Shown: positions 24,420 to 33,080, counted from the stretch's first letter. The stretch: DNA of 47,887 nt from Lachnospiraceae bacterium UBA3273 (GCA_002362385.1 DEUB01000011.1:1-47887), one strand, 5' to 3'. Program-made: numbers and translations. Notes: generated from the sequence alone by a model not told the origin.

Positions 24420-25268
24420 ATGGAGATCAGGCTGGCTAAAACAGCAGGCTTTTGCTTCGGCGTAAAACGCGCCGTGGAAAAAGTTTATGAACAGATTGAA
24501 AAAGGGAAAAAAATATATACTTTCGGGCCCATTATCCATAATGAAGCGGTTGTGGCGGATCTGGAGAAAAAGGGCGTAGAGGTCATAGAGGACGTGGAAA
24601 GTCTGAGGAAAATAAAGGAGGGCAGCGTTGTCATCCGCTCTCACGGAGTTTCCAGGGAAATATATGACATTCTTACGAAACAGGAATTGGAGTGCATCGA
24701 CGCTACCTGTCCTTTTGTGAAGAAGATACACCGGATCGTGGAAAAGGAAAGCGGAGAAGGAAAGCAGATCATTATTATCGGGAACGATTCCCATCCGGAG
24801 GTGGAGGGAATAAAAGGGTGGTGCCAAAATGCCGCAATTGTGATAGAATCGGCTTCTCAGGCACAAAATCTCAAACTGCCCGAGAATCAAAAGGTGTGCA
24901 CGGTCTCACAGACGACATTTAACTACAATAAATTTCAAGAATTAGTTGAAATTATTTCTAAAAAAGGTTATGATATAAATGTTGTAAATACGATTTGTAA
25001 CGCAACTGAAGAAAGACAGACGGAGGCCGCAGCCATTGCGGAGGAAGTTGACGCTATGATAGTGATAGGCGGTACTCACAGCTCCAATACGAGAAAACTC
25101 TTTGAAATCTGCAAAGAGAAATGTGAGAACACTTTCTATATACAGACACTGGACGACCTGTACGGGAAGCTTCCCGGGGGGATCGGATCGGTGGGAATTA
25201 CCGCTGGGGCTTCAACCCCGAATAATATTATTGAGGAGGTTCAAAATTATGTCAGAATTAACTTTTGA
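24420..25268 (+). CDS. ispH: 4-hydroxy-3-methylbut-2-enyl diphosphate reductase
   Basis: Last enzyme of the MEP isoprenoid pathway, making IPP and DMAPP with a [4Fe-4S] cluster. The 282-residue product has the three cluster cysteines in TAGFCFGVKRAVE (Cys12), CIDATCPFVKKIH and TICNATEERQTEA. The active-site regions IRSHGVSREIYD, GNDSHPEVEGIKGW, GGTHSSNTRKLFEIC and TAGASTPNNIIEEV are also present. In many Clostridia this enzyme is fused to ribosomal protein S1. Here it stops at RINF, and rpsA starts 20 bases before that stop in another frame. Confidence 0.95.
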   Translation: MEIRLAKTAGFCFGVKRAVEKVYEQIEKGKKIYTFGPIIHNEAVVADLEKKGVEVIEDVESLRKIKEGSVVIRSHGVSREIYDILTKQELECIDATCPFVKKIHRIVEKESGEGKQIIIIGNDSHPEVEGIKGWCQNAAIVIESASQAQNLKLPENQKVCTVSQTTFNYNKFQELVEIISKKGYDINVVNTICNATEERQTEAAAIAEEVDAMIVIGGTHSSNTRKLFEICKEKCENTFYIQTLDDLYGKLPGGIGSVGITAGASTPNNIIEEVQNYVRINF

Positions 25269-26397
25269 ACAAATGCTTGAGGAGTCTTTGAAAACAATTA
25301 GAAATGGAGAGATCGTTGAAGGTACAATCATCGACGTAAAGCCGGATGAAGCTGTCTTGAACATTGGATATAAATCTGATGGTATTCTTACTAGAAATGA
25401 ATACACGAACGAAGCTAATGTGGATTTAACAACAATTTTAAAAGCCGGCGACAAGATGGAGGTAAAGGTCATTAAAGTTAATGACGGAGAAGGACAGGTT
25501 CTCCTTTCCTATAAGAGACTGGCTCTGGAAAAAGGAAACAAGAGGATTCAGGAGGCTTTCGAGAACAAAGAAGTGCTCAAGGCCAAGGTCGCACAGGTAC
25601 TGGATGGCGGCTTAAGCGTAGTTGTGGATGAGGTAAGGGTTTTTATTCCCGCAAGCCTTGTGTCCAACGTTTATGAAAAGGATTTGACCAAATATGCGGA
25701 TCAGGAGATTGAATTCGTGATCAGCGAATATAATCCTAAGAGAAGGAGATATATCGGCGACCGCAAGCAGCTTCTCGTTGCAAAGAAAGCAGAGCAGCAG
25801 AGAGAGCTCTTTGAAAAGATCCATATCGGCGACGTTGTGGAAGGAACGGTTAAAAACGTGACTGATTTCGGAGCATTTATCGATTTGGGCGGTGCGGACG
25901 GACTGCTTCATATTTCCGAAATGTCATGGGGAAGAGTTGAAAATCCCAAAAAGGTATTTAAGGTGGGAGATTCCATCAAAGTCCTGATCAAGGATATTGA
26001 AGGGACCAAGATTGCCTTAAGTCTGAAGTTTGAAGATTCCAATCCCTGGAAAGATGCGGCGGATAAATATGCCGTAGGCAAAGAGGTAACGGGTAAAGTA
26101 GCCAGAATGACTGATTTTGGCGCATTTGTAGAGTTGGAAGAGGGCGTGGACGCATTATTGCACGTATCCCAGATTTCCAAAGAACACATTGAAAAGCCTT
26201 CCGATGTATTGACAGTAGGACAGGAAGTAACGGCTAAGATCGTTGATTTCAATGAAGATGAGAAGAAGATCAGCTTAAGCATCAAGGCGCTTCTTGCACC
26301 TGAACCTGCGGAAGCAGATGATGATGACGATGCGGATGTGGTTTCTGTCGATATTGATAAGGTTATTGCGGAAGAGTCCGAAGAAAGTGCTGAATAG
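25249..26397 (+). CDS. rpsA: Ribosomal protein S1-like RNA-binding protein
   Basis: The 382-residue protein has four S1 (OB-fold) repeats, at about residues 15-90 (GEIVEGTIIDVKPDEAVLNIGYKSDGILTRNE), 100-170, 185-260 (GDVVEGTVKNVTDFGAFIDLGGADGLLHISEMSWG) and 270-345 (GKEVTGKVARMTDFGAFVELEEGVDALLHVSQIS). The tail is acidic (AEADDDDDADVV). It resembles Firmicutes S1 homologues that help bind mRNA to the ribosome. The start ATG 25249 lies inside the end of ispH, nine bases after GAGGAGG (25233-25239). The longer frame reaching back to 25102 is a shadow of ispH and should be dropped. Confidence 0.93.
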   Translation: MSELTFEQMLEESLKTIRNGEIVEGTIIDVKPDEAVLNIGYKSDGILTRNEYTNEANVDLTTILKAGDKMEVKVIKVNDGEGQVLLSYKRLALEKGNKRIQEAFENKEVLKAKVAQVLDGGLSVVVDEVRVFIPASLVSNVYEKDLTKYADQEIEFVISEYNPKRRRYIGDRKQLLVAKKAEQQRELFEKIHIGDVVEGTVKNVTDFGAFIDLGGADGLLHISEMSWGRVENPKKVFKVGDSIKVLIKDIEGTKIALSLKFEDSNPWKDAADKYAVGKEVTGKVARMTDFGAFVELEEGVDALLHVSQISKEHIEKPSDVLTVGQEVTAKIVDFNEDEKKISLSIKALLAPEPAEADDDDDADVVSVDIDKVIAEESEESAE

Positions 26398-26399
26398 AT

Positions 26400-27179
26400 A
26401 TGGCTTTGTTTGACTATGAACAGTTCAAGACGGCAGTCTATGAGCTGACCCATATTGATTTAAACTGCTACAAGGAAAAGCAGATGAAACGCCGGATAGA
26501 TACGCTGATTGCCAAGAACGGCATTACGGGGTATGCGCCTTATGTTGAGTTATTGCGGACAAATACCCAGAAATTTGATGAGTTCGTCAATTATCTGACC
26601 ATCAATGTTTCGGAATTTTACCGCAATCCCGAGCAGTGGGTATATATGGATAAGCAGGTAATCCCCCAACTTCTTAAGAGCTTTGGTTCGAAGTTAAAAA
26701 TATGGAGCGCCGCCTGTTCTACGGGAGACGAGCCTTATTCTTTGGTAATGGCGCTGTCAAGGCATCTGCCTTTAAATCAGATCAGTATTTATGCCACGGA
26801 TATTGACAATCAGGTGTTGGAAAAGGCTAAGGCCGGATTGTATAATGCAAAGAGCGTTGCGGCTGTGCCGGAGGATCTTAAGAAAAAGTATTTTACCCAA
26901 ATAGGTCCTTCCTATCAGATTTCTGACGAGATCAAGTCCAGGGTAACATTTCAGAAGCATAATCTGTTAAAGGACAGTTATCCTAAGGATTGCCATTTTA
27001 TTGTATGCAGAAACGTGTTGATCTACTTTACCGAAGAGGCAAAGGACGATATTTTTTCAAAGTTTTACCAGTCCCTGGCCCACAAGGGTATCTTGTTTAT
27101 TGGCAGTACGGAGCAGATCATTAATTTCAAACAGATCGGTTATAGCAGGCGGGATTCATTCTACTATGAAAAGCCCTGA
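26400..27179 (+). CDS. CheR-type protein-glutamate O-methyltransferase
   Basis: The 259-residue protein has the CheR N-terminal helical domain (residues 1-75, with CYKEKQMKRRIDTLIAKNGI) and an SAM-binding catalytic domain. Key motifs are NVSEFYRNPEQW, LKIWSAACSTGDEPYSLVMALS, IYATDIDNQVLEKAKAG and HFIVCRNVLIYFTEEAKDDIFSKFYQSLAHKGILFIGSTEQI. It would methylate glutamates on chemoreceptors using SAM. No cheA, cheB or receptor gene is nearby, so it may serve receptors elsewhere or a non-motility signalling system. It starts three bases after the rpsA stop and probably reads through from it. A terminator follows. Confidence 0.93.
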   Translation: MALFDYEQFKTAVYELTHIDLNCYKEKQMKRRIDTLIAKNGITGYAPYVELLRTNTQKFDEFVNYLTINVSEFYRNPEQWVYMDKQVIPQLLKSFGSKLKIWSAACSTGDEPYSLVMALSRHLPLNQISIYATDIDNQVLEKAKAGLYNAKSVAAVPEDLKKKYFTQIGPSYQISDEIKSRVTFQKHNLLKDSYPKDCHFIVCRNVLIYFTEEAKDDIFSKFYQSLAHKGILFIGSTEQIINFKQIGYSRRDSFYYEKP

Positions 27180-27220
27180 GGCAGATGGCAGGATGGTTTC
27201 CATTGAAAAGCATGTATACA

Positions 27221-27253
27221 GGAGTTGTTTTTACAGCTCCTTTTTCTTTTTTT
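27221..27253 (+). terminator. Terminator after the cheR-type gene
   Basis: GGAGTTGT (27221-27228) pairs with ACAGCTCC (27233-27240) with one G-T pair and a TTTT loop, followed by a T-rich tail (27241-27253). Confidence 0.9.
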
Positions 27254-27303
27254 GAAGAAGACAGGAAAAGTTTTCGACACTCAAACTAATGGGTGTAATT
27301 ATC

Positions 27304-27353
27304 TACCAACTGTCTCTGTATTGGTAAAGGCATCTAATCTATACTATGATTAG
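27304..27353. promoter_or_regulatory. Two inverted repeats upstream of the XRE regulator gene
   Basis: TACCAA (27304-27309) and TTGGTA (27321-27326) form one inverted repeat. CTAATC (27334-27339) and GATTAG (27348-27353) form a second one enclosing TATACT (27340-27345), a likely -10 box. Both lie within 76 bases of the ATG of the helix-turn-helix protein and could be its operators. Confidence 0.5.
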
Positions 27354-27378
27354 TACATATAGTATAGGTGGTTTACTG

Positions 27379-27702
27379 ATGGATGTAGTTGATTTCGGGA
27401 AAAGAATAAAGCAAAAGCGGGAAGAGAGCAGCCTTACCCAGGAAGAGCTGGCTGAAAAGACGAATCTGAGTGTGGGCTATATCGGGATGATCGAAAGGGG
27501 AAAGAGACTGCCGAGTCTGGATACTTTTGTTATCATTGCGGATGAGTTGAATGCGACGGCGGATGAGCTGCTATACAGTTCTGTCAAAAAGTCTTATAAG
27601 ACCCGTTTGCAAAAATATGAAGAAAAGCTGGCTTTGTTGAACAGAAAAGAAATAAAAAAGGTCTGCTCTGTTCTGGATGTTCTGCTGGAGATCGAAGGCT
27701 GA
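27379..27702 (+). CDS. XRE-family helix-turn-helix regulator
   Basis: The 107-residue protein has a lambda-repressor-like DNA-binding domain at about residues 6-62 (FGKRIKQKREESSLTQEELAEKTNLSVGYIGMIERGKRLPSLDTFVIIADELNATADELL) and a short helical C-terminal region. ATG 27379 has AGGTGG (27366-27371) at the right distance. The upstream frame start at 27346 would overlap the probable -10 region. The target genes are unknown. Inverted repeats in its upstream region suggest self-regulation. Confidence 0.9.
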   Translation: MDVVDFGKRIKQKREESSLTQEELAEKTNLSVGYIGMIERGKRLPSLDTFVIIADELNATADELLYSSVKKSYKTRLQKYEEKLALLNRKEIKKVCSVLDVLLEIEG

Positions 27703-27917
27703 CCGGGGAACGGAATAGATTGATAATTTTGTATGCACGGACTTCTGTTATAAGGACATATGGATCGTTAAAACGGAAGAACGTGCATTTTTGTTTATTA
27801 AATTTAAAGGATGATGCGGATCATGAAAGATCATGCAACCTTTAATTTTATGGTTTTGTGTTATAGATATAAAATACCGGAAGGACTTGTAAACTTATAA
27901 GGGGAGGAGTGCTTGAT

Positions 27918-28781
27918 ATGTCAAAGAATGAACCGGGAAACCGTGGAAAAAACGGCGCTGTAATGATTGTTTCCTTTAGTGTCTTTGGGATTATGCTTTT
28001 GATGGCTTCGGGGTTATGCCTGTCGTTTATAGAATCTGTCAGAATAAGGAACAGCCTGTTTGGCTTTGTCTGTATTTTGACAGCGGTATGTATGGGGATA
28101 CTTATGAGGCTGGTAACCGGAAACAAACTGTCCTTAACGGCAGTTAATGTGGTCAGCGGACTGATGTTTGTTGGGGTTATGGGCTCTCTTTTTTTTATGC
28201 TGTTTACCAAAGCTCCTGCTTCAATGCAGTTTATGGGCAATAACGCTTATGCGGCAGGTTATGTAAAAGGTTATGTAGGCAGCGGATGCGAAAGCAGGGA
28301 AGAGTGTATTCGGGAAGCCCTGGAAAAGAGAATGGAAGAGCAGGCCGGGGAAAAGGATTTTGAAGAGATTTACCGGATTGAGCGCGGCAATTTGACGTGG
28401 GTCTTTTTTGGAGGATCTAATGATATTTTAAAATTTGAATGTGTTCTGGAAGACAACGGGCAGTATTATATTTCGGGATCGTCAGCATTGGTTTACCATG
28501 GTTTTTTTGAAGAGCCGGCTTATAGTGATATAGAAACGGTCAGAAGTGACGTGGCTAATTGTATCCGGAATGAAAGGTGGAGAAGCGATGACACGCCGGT
28601 ATGGGGCGTAACGAAAAACCCTAAAGGACCAGAGCTTTCTATTAATGGCATCAGGGCGGATTTTACACTGGAAGTTAAGGATGAGGAAGGACAAAGCTAT
28701 TATTTCTGGGTCATTGAAGACATCGGGGATGTAAAAGACGCAGAGGATATTGAAAAATTGTCCATAGAAGGACTTTTATGA
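27918..28781 (+). CDS. Uncharacterised membrane protein
   Basis: The 287-residue protein has three predicted membrane helices near the start: about residues 14-35 (AVMIVSFSVFGIMLLMASGLCLSF), 44-62 and 71-100. A 180-residue hydrophilic domain follows, with acidic SREECIREALEKRMEEQAG and a beta-rich end (GPELSINGIRADFTLEVKDEEGQSYYFWVIEDIGDV). I recognise no family. ATG 27918 is favoured because GGGGAGG (27901-27907) is ten bases upstream, whereas the GTG at 27909 abuts it. The C-terminal coding end overlaps the convergent exonuclease gene by six bases, so no terminator separates the two. Confidence 0.78.
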   Translation: MSKNEPGNRGKNGAVMIVSFSVFGIMLLMASGLCLSFIESVRIRNSLFGFVCILTAVCMGILMRLVTGNKLSLTAVNVVSGLMFVGVMGSLFFMLFTKAPASMQFMGNNAYAAGYVKGYVGSGCESREECIREALEKRMEEQAGEKDFEEIYRIERGNLTWVFFGGSNDILKFECVLEDNGQYYISGSSALVYHGFFEEPAYSDIETVRSDVANCIRNERWRSDDTPVWGVTKNPKGPELSINGIRADFTLEVKDEEGQSYYFWVIEDIGDVKDAEDIEKLSIEGLL

Positions 28782-29879
28782 GGAATGGGCCATCATATCT
28801 AAAAGATGAAGGGCATACTGCCTGAAAATTTCGGGCTGCCTCTTCATATCCTCCGTAAGTTCAAAAAAGCATAGACTGTCTTCATAGTTCCGTTTGAAGA
28901 TCGGCGTAAAAAGAATATCCCATTGCGGCAGGTATAAGGATTCCTTGCGCGTATAGCAGGTAGCAGCCTTTGCCTGGGTCCTGTGTTCTTTATCCACAAA
29001 GGTGGCAACGGATTTATGAAGGGCAACATCTTCCAAAGGAAGATAGTAGTAGTCCTTATAGTTAGCATAAAAATATTTCATTTCTTCATGGTAGAGAGGA
29101 ACCTTTAAAAATCCTTCCGATCCTTCGGCACTGAAGTAACAGTCGGCTTTGTTCATGGCAAAGGATTTGGGAAAAGGGACGGTAAAACGGATCTTCATCA
29201 ATACCTCATCCCGTCCGTTTCCGTTTTCATCTGCATAGTGGTTGGCCTGTACCTTTACCACGCGGAAAGGCTGCATGAAAATATCCGAATAGGACAAAAT
29301 GGGAAGCAGCTTTAACATGCCCTTCATATCGTCCTTATTGTGCAGGATCAACAGCTCTTCCGTTTCCTTTGTGGGTTCTTCGCAGTAATTTTTGTATACT
29401 TCAATCAACTGGCCGCCGTCATACAAATCTTCCCTCTGGATGCCGAGAAATTTCTCCACAGTTTTTAACTTGCAGTTTTCCAGTCCCAAAAGCTTTTTAT
29501 AGGGGGAAATCCTTTTATAGATGTCGATTCCTTCCATGGAATCAAAAGGGTGTTCCATGTTGTATTGCGCCGCCTTTGCCTTCATAAAAGGGATATCAAA
29601 GGTGTTGCCGTTGTAATGGATCAGGACGGAACGGTTTTGGCATAAATCGAAAAAGGCTTCCAGTACCTTTGCTTCTTCTTCCGGCTTTTGGGCGAAAAAC
29701 TGTATCAGCCTGCCTTCCCCTTCTTCAAAATAAATACATCCAATCTCATACAGAGAAGCCGTCTTTGCGGAAAAACCTGTAGTTTCAATATCGACAAACA
29801 GTATATTTTTTAACTCGGAGATCTGATCTAAAGGGTAGATGTTAAGATCCAGAGTCAGGTTATCACGGTAAGTTTTCAT
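28776..29879 (-). CDS. RNase H-like exonuclease-domain protein (YprB-like)
   Basis: The 367-residue protein has a DEDD/RNase H-like 3'-5' exonuclease domain at about residues 25-195. The motifs are LFVDIETTGFSAKTASLYEIGCIYF (ExoI, D-x-E), SVLIHYNGNTFDIPFMKAKAAQY (ExoII) and LLILHNKDDMKGMLKLLPI (ExoIII), as in the ribonuclease-H-like PF13482 family. The C-terminal half is mixed alpha/beta and unrecognised. No helicase domain is present. It is a single gene with an ATG about 330 bases from the next gene. A nucleic-acid trimming role is inferred from the fold. Confidence 0.85.
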   Translation of the reverse strand: MKTYRDNLTLDLNIYPLDQISELKNILFVDIETTGFSAKTASLYEIGCIYFEEGEGRLIQFFAQKPEEEAKVLEAFFDLCQNRSVLIHYNGNTFDIPFMKAKAAQYNMEHPFDSMEGIDIYKRISPYKKLLGLENCKLKTVEKFLGIQREDLYDGGQLIEVYKNYCEEPTKETEELLILHNKDDMKGMLKLLPILSYSDIFMQPFRVVKVQANHYADENGNGRDEVLMKIRFTVPFPKSFAMNKADCYFSAEGSEGFLKVPLYHEEMKYFYANYKDYYYLPLEDVALHKSVATFVDKEHRTQAKAATCYTRKESLYLPQWDILFTPIFKRNYEDSLCFFELTEDMKRQPEIFRQYALHLLDMMAHSS

Positions 29880-30214
29880 TTTATATTCCTTCCTGAGCCA
29901 AAGTTGACCGCCGGCTGTTTATTCCCGCGAGCAACGAGCCAAGTGACTGCTTGCAGGCATTTGGCGACTGCCGCGAGGGTCATTTGATGATCGGGCCTGA
30001 TCGACAAAATCTGTCTATTAATCATCATATCATATTTAAGATTTTGATTAAAGAATATTTTTGACCCTTTTCGGGTTTTGCTTCAGGTTTATTTTCGGAC
30101 ACTAAATGAAGATATTTTACAAGACATATGAAAAATTCTTATGTACAATAGATACAGCGGGAAAGGAAATAATAAAGAAAAAGCGGCAAAGAAAAAGGCT
30201 GTGAGGAAAAAGCT
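29880..30214. other. 335-base intergenic region
   Basis: This gap separates the divergent exonuclease and AraC-type genes. It holds a palindromic REP-like unit (29925-29977), then AT-rich sequence (30020-30200) in which a TACAAT -10-like box at 30144-30149 may serve the AraC gene, without a clear -35. No open reading frame with a credible ribosome binding site was seen. Confidence 0.6.
29925..29977. repeat. REP-like palindromic intergenic element
   Basis: A hairpin of GCCAAGTGACTGC (29938-29950) with GCAGGCATTTGGC (29953-29965), having one G-T pair and one mismatch, is flanked by direct CCGCGAG copies (29925-29931 and 29971-29977). It is more GC-rich than its surroundings. The layout resembles repeated intergenic palindromes I associate with Lachnospiraceae genomes, but no second copy lies in this window. 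Confidence 0.55.
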
Positions 30215-31057
30215 ATGAGGAAAGAAACAAAGACGGTCGTATATGACGGGGAATTAAGGCTGGAGGCATACCGTTTTGAAGGAAGGAAGCAGCCCTTCCC
30301 CAATCACTTTCATGAATATTATGTCCTAGGTTTTGTGGAGGGCGGAAGGCGTGTGCTTTCCTGCAAAAACCGGGAGTACATCATAGAAAAGGGAGATATC
30401 ATATTGTTTCATCCGGGAGATAATCATGGCTGCGTGCAGATTGACGAAGAAAGCTTTGACTACAGAGGATTTCACATTTCCAAAGAGACCATGGCCGAAC
30501 TGGCAGAGGAGATCACAGGAAGGCGGGAACTCCCCGGGTTTTCCCAAAATGTCATCCGCGATGAAGAGGCGGCGGGGTATATGGGATTTTTGCATCAAAT
30601 GGTAATGGAAAAAAGAGGCGGGCTTTTAAAGGAAGAAGCTTTGTTATTAGTGCTTTCCATGCTGATGGAGAAATACGGGCGGCCCTTTAAAATTTGTGTT
30701 CCCCGGTGTCCGGAGGAAATTGAAAAAGCCTGCGCTTATATGGAAGAGCATTTTGCAGAACGCATTTATCTGGAACAGATCTGCCGTTATGCAGGCTTAA
30801 GCAAATCCACGCTGCTTCGGGCGTTTACAAAAGCAAAGGGCATTACGCCATACCGATATCTGGAGACGATCCGTATCAATGAAGCAAAGAAGCTGTTGAA
30901 GAAAGGTGTGGCGCCTTCCGCAGCCGCCGTAGAGACGGGGTTTAGCGATCAGAGTCACTTTACCAATTCCTTTAACAGCATCATAGGCCTTTCGCCCGGG
31001 ATGTACCGCCAAATATTTTTTCAAAAAAACAAGGATGAAAAGAACAATGAAGCATAA
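30215..31057 (+). CDS. AraC-family transcriptional regulator
   Basis: The 280-residue protein has an N-terminal cupin-like sensor (residues 10-110: FPNHFHEYYVLGFVEGGRRVLSCKNREYIIEKGDIILFHPGDNHGC). The C-terminal double helix-turn-helix is at about 175-275 (ACAYMEEHFAERIYLEQICRYAGLSKSTLLRAFTKAKGITPYRYLETIRINEAKKLLKKG, then GFSDQSHFTNSFNSIIGLSPGMYRQIF). The downstream EamA transporter gene begins inside its last codons. The regulator therefore probably governs export of a metabolite by that transporter. Confidence 0.94.
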   Translation: MRKETKTVVYDGELRLEAYRFEGRKQPFPNHFHEYYVLGFVEGGRRVLSCKNREYIIEKGDIILFHPGDNHGCVQIDEESFDYRGFHISKETMAELAEEITGRRELPGFSQNVIRDEEAAGYMGFLHQMVMEKRGGLLKEEALLLVLSMLMEKYGRPFKICVPRCPEEIEKACAYMEEHFAERIYLEQICRYAGLSKSTLLRAFTKAKGITPYRYLETIRINEAKKLLKKGVAPSAAAVETGFSDQSHFTNSFNSIIGLSPGMYRQIFFQKNKDEKNNEA

Positions 31058-31958
31058 AGAAACAGCAGGTCATCTGGCGGCCGTTTTTACCGTAATCATA
31101 TGGGGTACCACTTTTATTTCCACTAAAATACTGTTAGAGGACTTTAAGCCTCTGGAGATTTTGATTTTTCGCTTTATCATGGGATTTTTGGCGTTGGCAG
31201 CAGTAAATCCCCGCAGACTGAAAAATACCACCTTCAGGCAGGAGGCGGTATTTATGGCGGCGGGACTGTGCGGAATCTGTCTTTACTATCTTTTGGAAAA
31301 TATTGCCCTGACTTATACAATGGCGTCCAATGTGGGCGTTATCATATCGGTTGCACCGTTTTTTACGGCAATATCGGCACATTTATGGATGAAAACAGAG
31401 GAAAAACTGCAAATAAGATTTTTTCTCGGGTTTGCTGTGGCTATGGCGGGTATTTTTCTCATCAGCTTTAACGGGGCAAAGCTTTCCTTAAATCCAGCCG
31501 GGGATCTGCTGGCTCTTTTGGCGGCTTTTGTCTGGTCCTGTTACTCTATCCTTACAAAAAAGATCGGCAGTTTTGGCTATCCCGTCATTCTTACTACAAG
31601 AAGGACATTCTTTTACGGTATTCTTTTTATGCTGCCTGCCTTGTTTTTTATGGATTTTAAACCGGACCTGTCGCGCTTTGCCAATCTGTCATATCTGTTC
31701 CACATTTTTTATCTGGGCCTCGGAGCCTCCGCCCTGTGCTTTGTCACATGGAATTTTGCGGTAAAGGTGTTAGGGGCGGTAAAAACAAGCGTTTATATTT
31801 ATATGGTTCCGGTAATTACGGTCGTCACTTCTTTTTTGATCCTGAAGGAGAAGATAACTCCTTTGTCGGGAACCGGTACGCTGCTTACTTTAGCGGGATT
31901 GTTTATTTCTGAGTATAAAGGGAGAGAAAAGGAAGAATCGGGTGGAAAATCAAAATAG
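31035..31958 (+). CDS. EamA/DMT-family transporter
   Basis: The 307-residue membrane protein has ten helices in two EamA repeats (residues about 8-145 and 155-295). The first repeat opens with VFTVIIWGTTFISTKILLEDFKPLEILIFRF and contains ENIALTYTMASNVGVIISVAPFFTAISAHLWM. The second ends YIYMVPVITVVTSFLILKEKITPLSGTGTLLTLAGLFIS. Family members export amino acids, sugars or metabolites. An ATG at 31047 is an alternative start with AAGGA better spaced, but 31035 gives the usual helix length as well. It overlaps araC by about 23 bases. Confidence 0.92.
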   Translation: MKRTMKHKETAGHLAAVFTVIIWGTTFISTKILLEDFKPLEILIFRFIMGFLALAAVNPRRLKNTTFRQEAVFMAAGLCGICLYYLLENIALTYTMASNVGVIISVAPFFTAISAHLWMKTEEKLQIRFFLGFAVAMAGIFLISFNGAKLSLNPAGDLLALLAAFVWSCYSILTKKIGSFGYPVILTTRRTFFYGILFMLPALFFMDFKPDLSRFANLSYLFHIFYLGLGASALCFVTWNFAVKVLGAVKTSVYIYMVPVITVVTSFLILKEKITPLSGTGTLLTLAGLFISEYKGREKEESGGKSK

Positions 31959-31984
31959 CAATGCCTGCAAATGCAGCGCTATTT

Positions 31985-32773
31985 TTAGAAAAACGGATAT
32001 CCTTCTAAAATTTCTGAAATTCCGAACAACACTGCTTTGCCGGAAATCTTTACCCTGTCATTTTGCAGTTCCCCGTAAAGAATGCCTGTCCTCTCGGATG
32101 CCTGAAAGGCTGTGATCCTGCTCTTATTAAGTCTTTCTGCCCAGTAGGGAATGATCATGCAGTGGGTTGAGCCTGTGACAGGGTCTTCGATCACATCCAG
32201 TTCCGGAGCGAAGACCCGGGAGACGCAGTCGAAATCCTTTCCCTGTGCCGTTACGGCAATACACAATCCTTCCAGCTTCTGCATAAGCGGCTGATCGGGT
32301 TTAAGAAACGTAACCGCATCTTCCGAATCCAGTACTAAAAGCAGGTCCCTGTCCAGATAGGCGGCAATGGGGCGTACGCCGATGGCCTCGGCCATTTTAT
32401 CGGTAACGGCTATTTCATGAAGCTGATATTTGGGAAAATCCATGGTAAAAAGACCGTCTGCAGTCTCAACGGTTATTTCTCCCGACATGGTATGAAATGT
32501 AATGAGACTGCACCCGGGTTCTATGTAATTAGCGATTACAAAAGCGGTTCCTAATGTGGCATGGCCGCAGAAGTCTATTTCCGCTTTCGGCGTAAACCAG
32601 CGCAGGTCATAGATCTGTCCTTTCTTTACGGCAAATGCCGTTTCAGAAAAATTGTTTTCCTTTGCGATATTCTGCATAAAAGCATCGTCCAGCCAGTTGT
32701 CCAGAATACAGACGGCAGCAGGATTTCCTTTAAAAACTTCATCCGTAAACGCATCTACAATATATTGTCTCAT
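31985..32773 (-). CDS. PhzF-family isomerase/epimerase-like protein
   Basis: The 262-residue protein has the PhzF/DapF-like fold signatures IVDAFTDEVFKGNPAAVCILD, QNIAKENNFSETAF (catalytic-type Glu), LRWFTPKAEIDFCGHATLGTAFVI (the FCGHAT motif) and DPVTGSTHCMIIPYWAERL. Members are isomerases acting on small metabolites; only a few act in phenazine biosynthesis. No phenazine genes are nearby. It is a single gene on the minus strand, convergent with the EamA gene. A 27-base gap separates the stops with no strong terminator. Confidence 0.92.
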   Translation of the reverse strand: MRQYIVDAFTDEVFKGNPAAVCILDNWLDDAFMQNIAKENNFSETAFAVKKGQIYDLRWFTPKAEIDFCGHATLGTAFVIANYIEPGCSLITFHTMSGEITVETADGLFTMDFPKYQLHEIAVTDKMAEAIGVRPIAAYLDRDLLLVLDSEDAVTFLKPDQPLMQKLEGLCIAVTAQGKDFDCVSRVFAPELDVIEDPVTGSTHCMIIPYWAERLNKSRITAFQASERTGILYGELQNDRVKISGKAVLFGISEILEGYPFF

Positions 32774-33080
32774 TTTATCTGCACCTTATTAAAAAATATT
32801 GGAATATAACGTTGTCCTGTTATTATAATATAATCCGCTTTTCATAAGAATACAATTCTAAAATTGCCTAAATAATCCAAGCCGTAAATTTATATTTTTT
32901 TATCAAACCTTGTGGCAAAGTGTTGAAAAAAATAGTATGATGGTATATGACGTAATGTATGTATCATATGCCGAATGTGTACATATAAAAGAGTAACAGC
33001 ATGTACGCCGTCAATGGGACTTCATGAAGGCGCCGGCTGTTTCAAAGAATTACTACTTACATAGAAAAGAGGGAGAGTTT
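32774..33080. other. 307-base intergenic leader before the rnf operon
   Basis: The proximal part is AT-rich and must hold the divergent phzF-type promoter. TTGAAA (32923-32928) with TATGAC (32946-32951, 17-base spacer) is a weak plus-strand promoter candidate. AACAGC (32995-33000) and GCTGTT (33036-33041) could close a structured leader of about 47 bases that includes a GC-rich CGCCGGC stretch. No coding sequence is convincing. Confidence 0.45.

Noticed and set aside
25102..25248. N-terminal extension of rpsA
   Set aside because: It lies wholly in the ispH coding frame's shadow; the ATG at 25249 has an excellent ribosome binding site.
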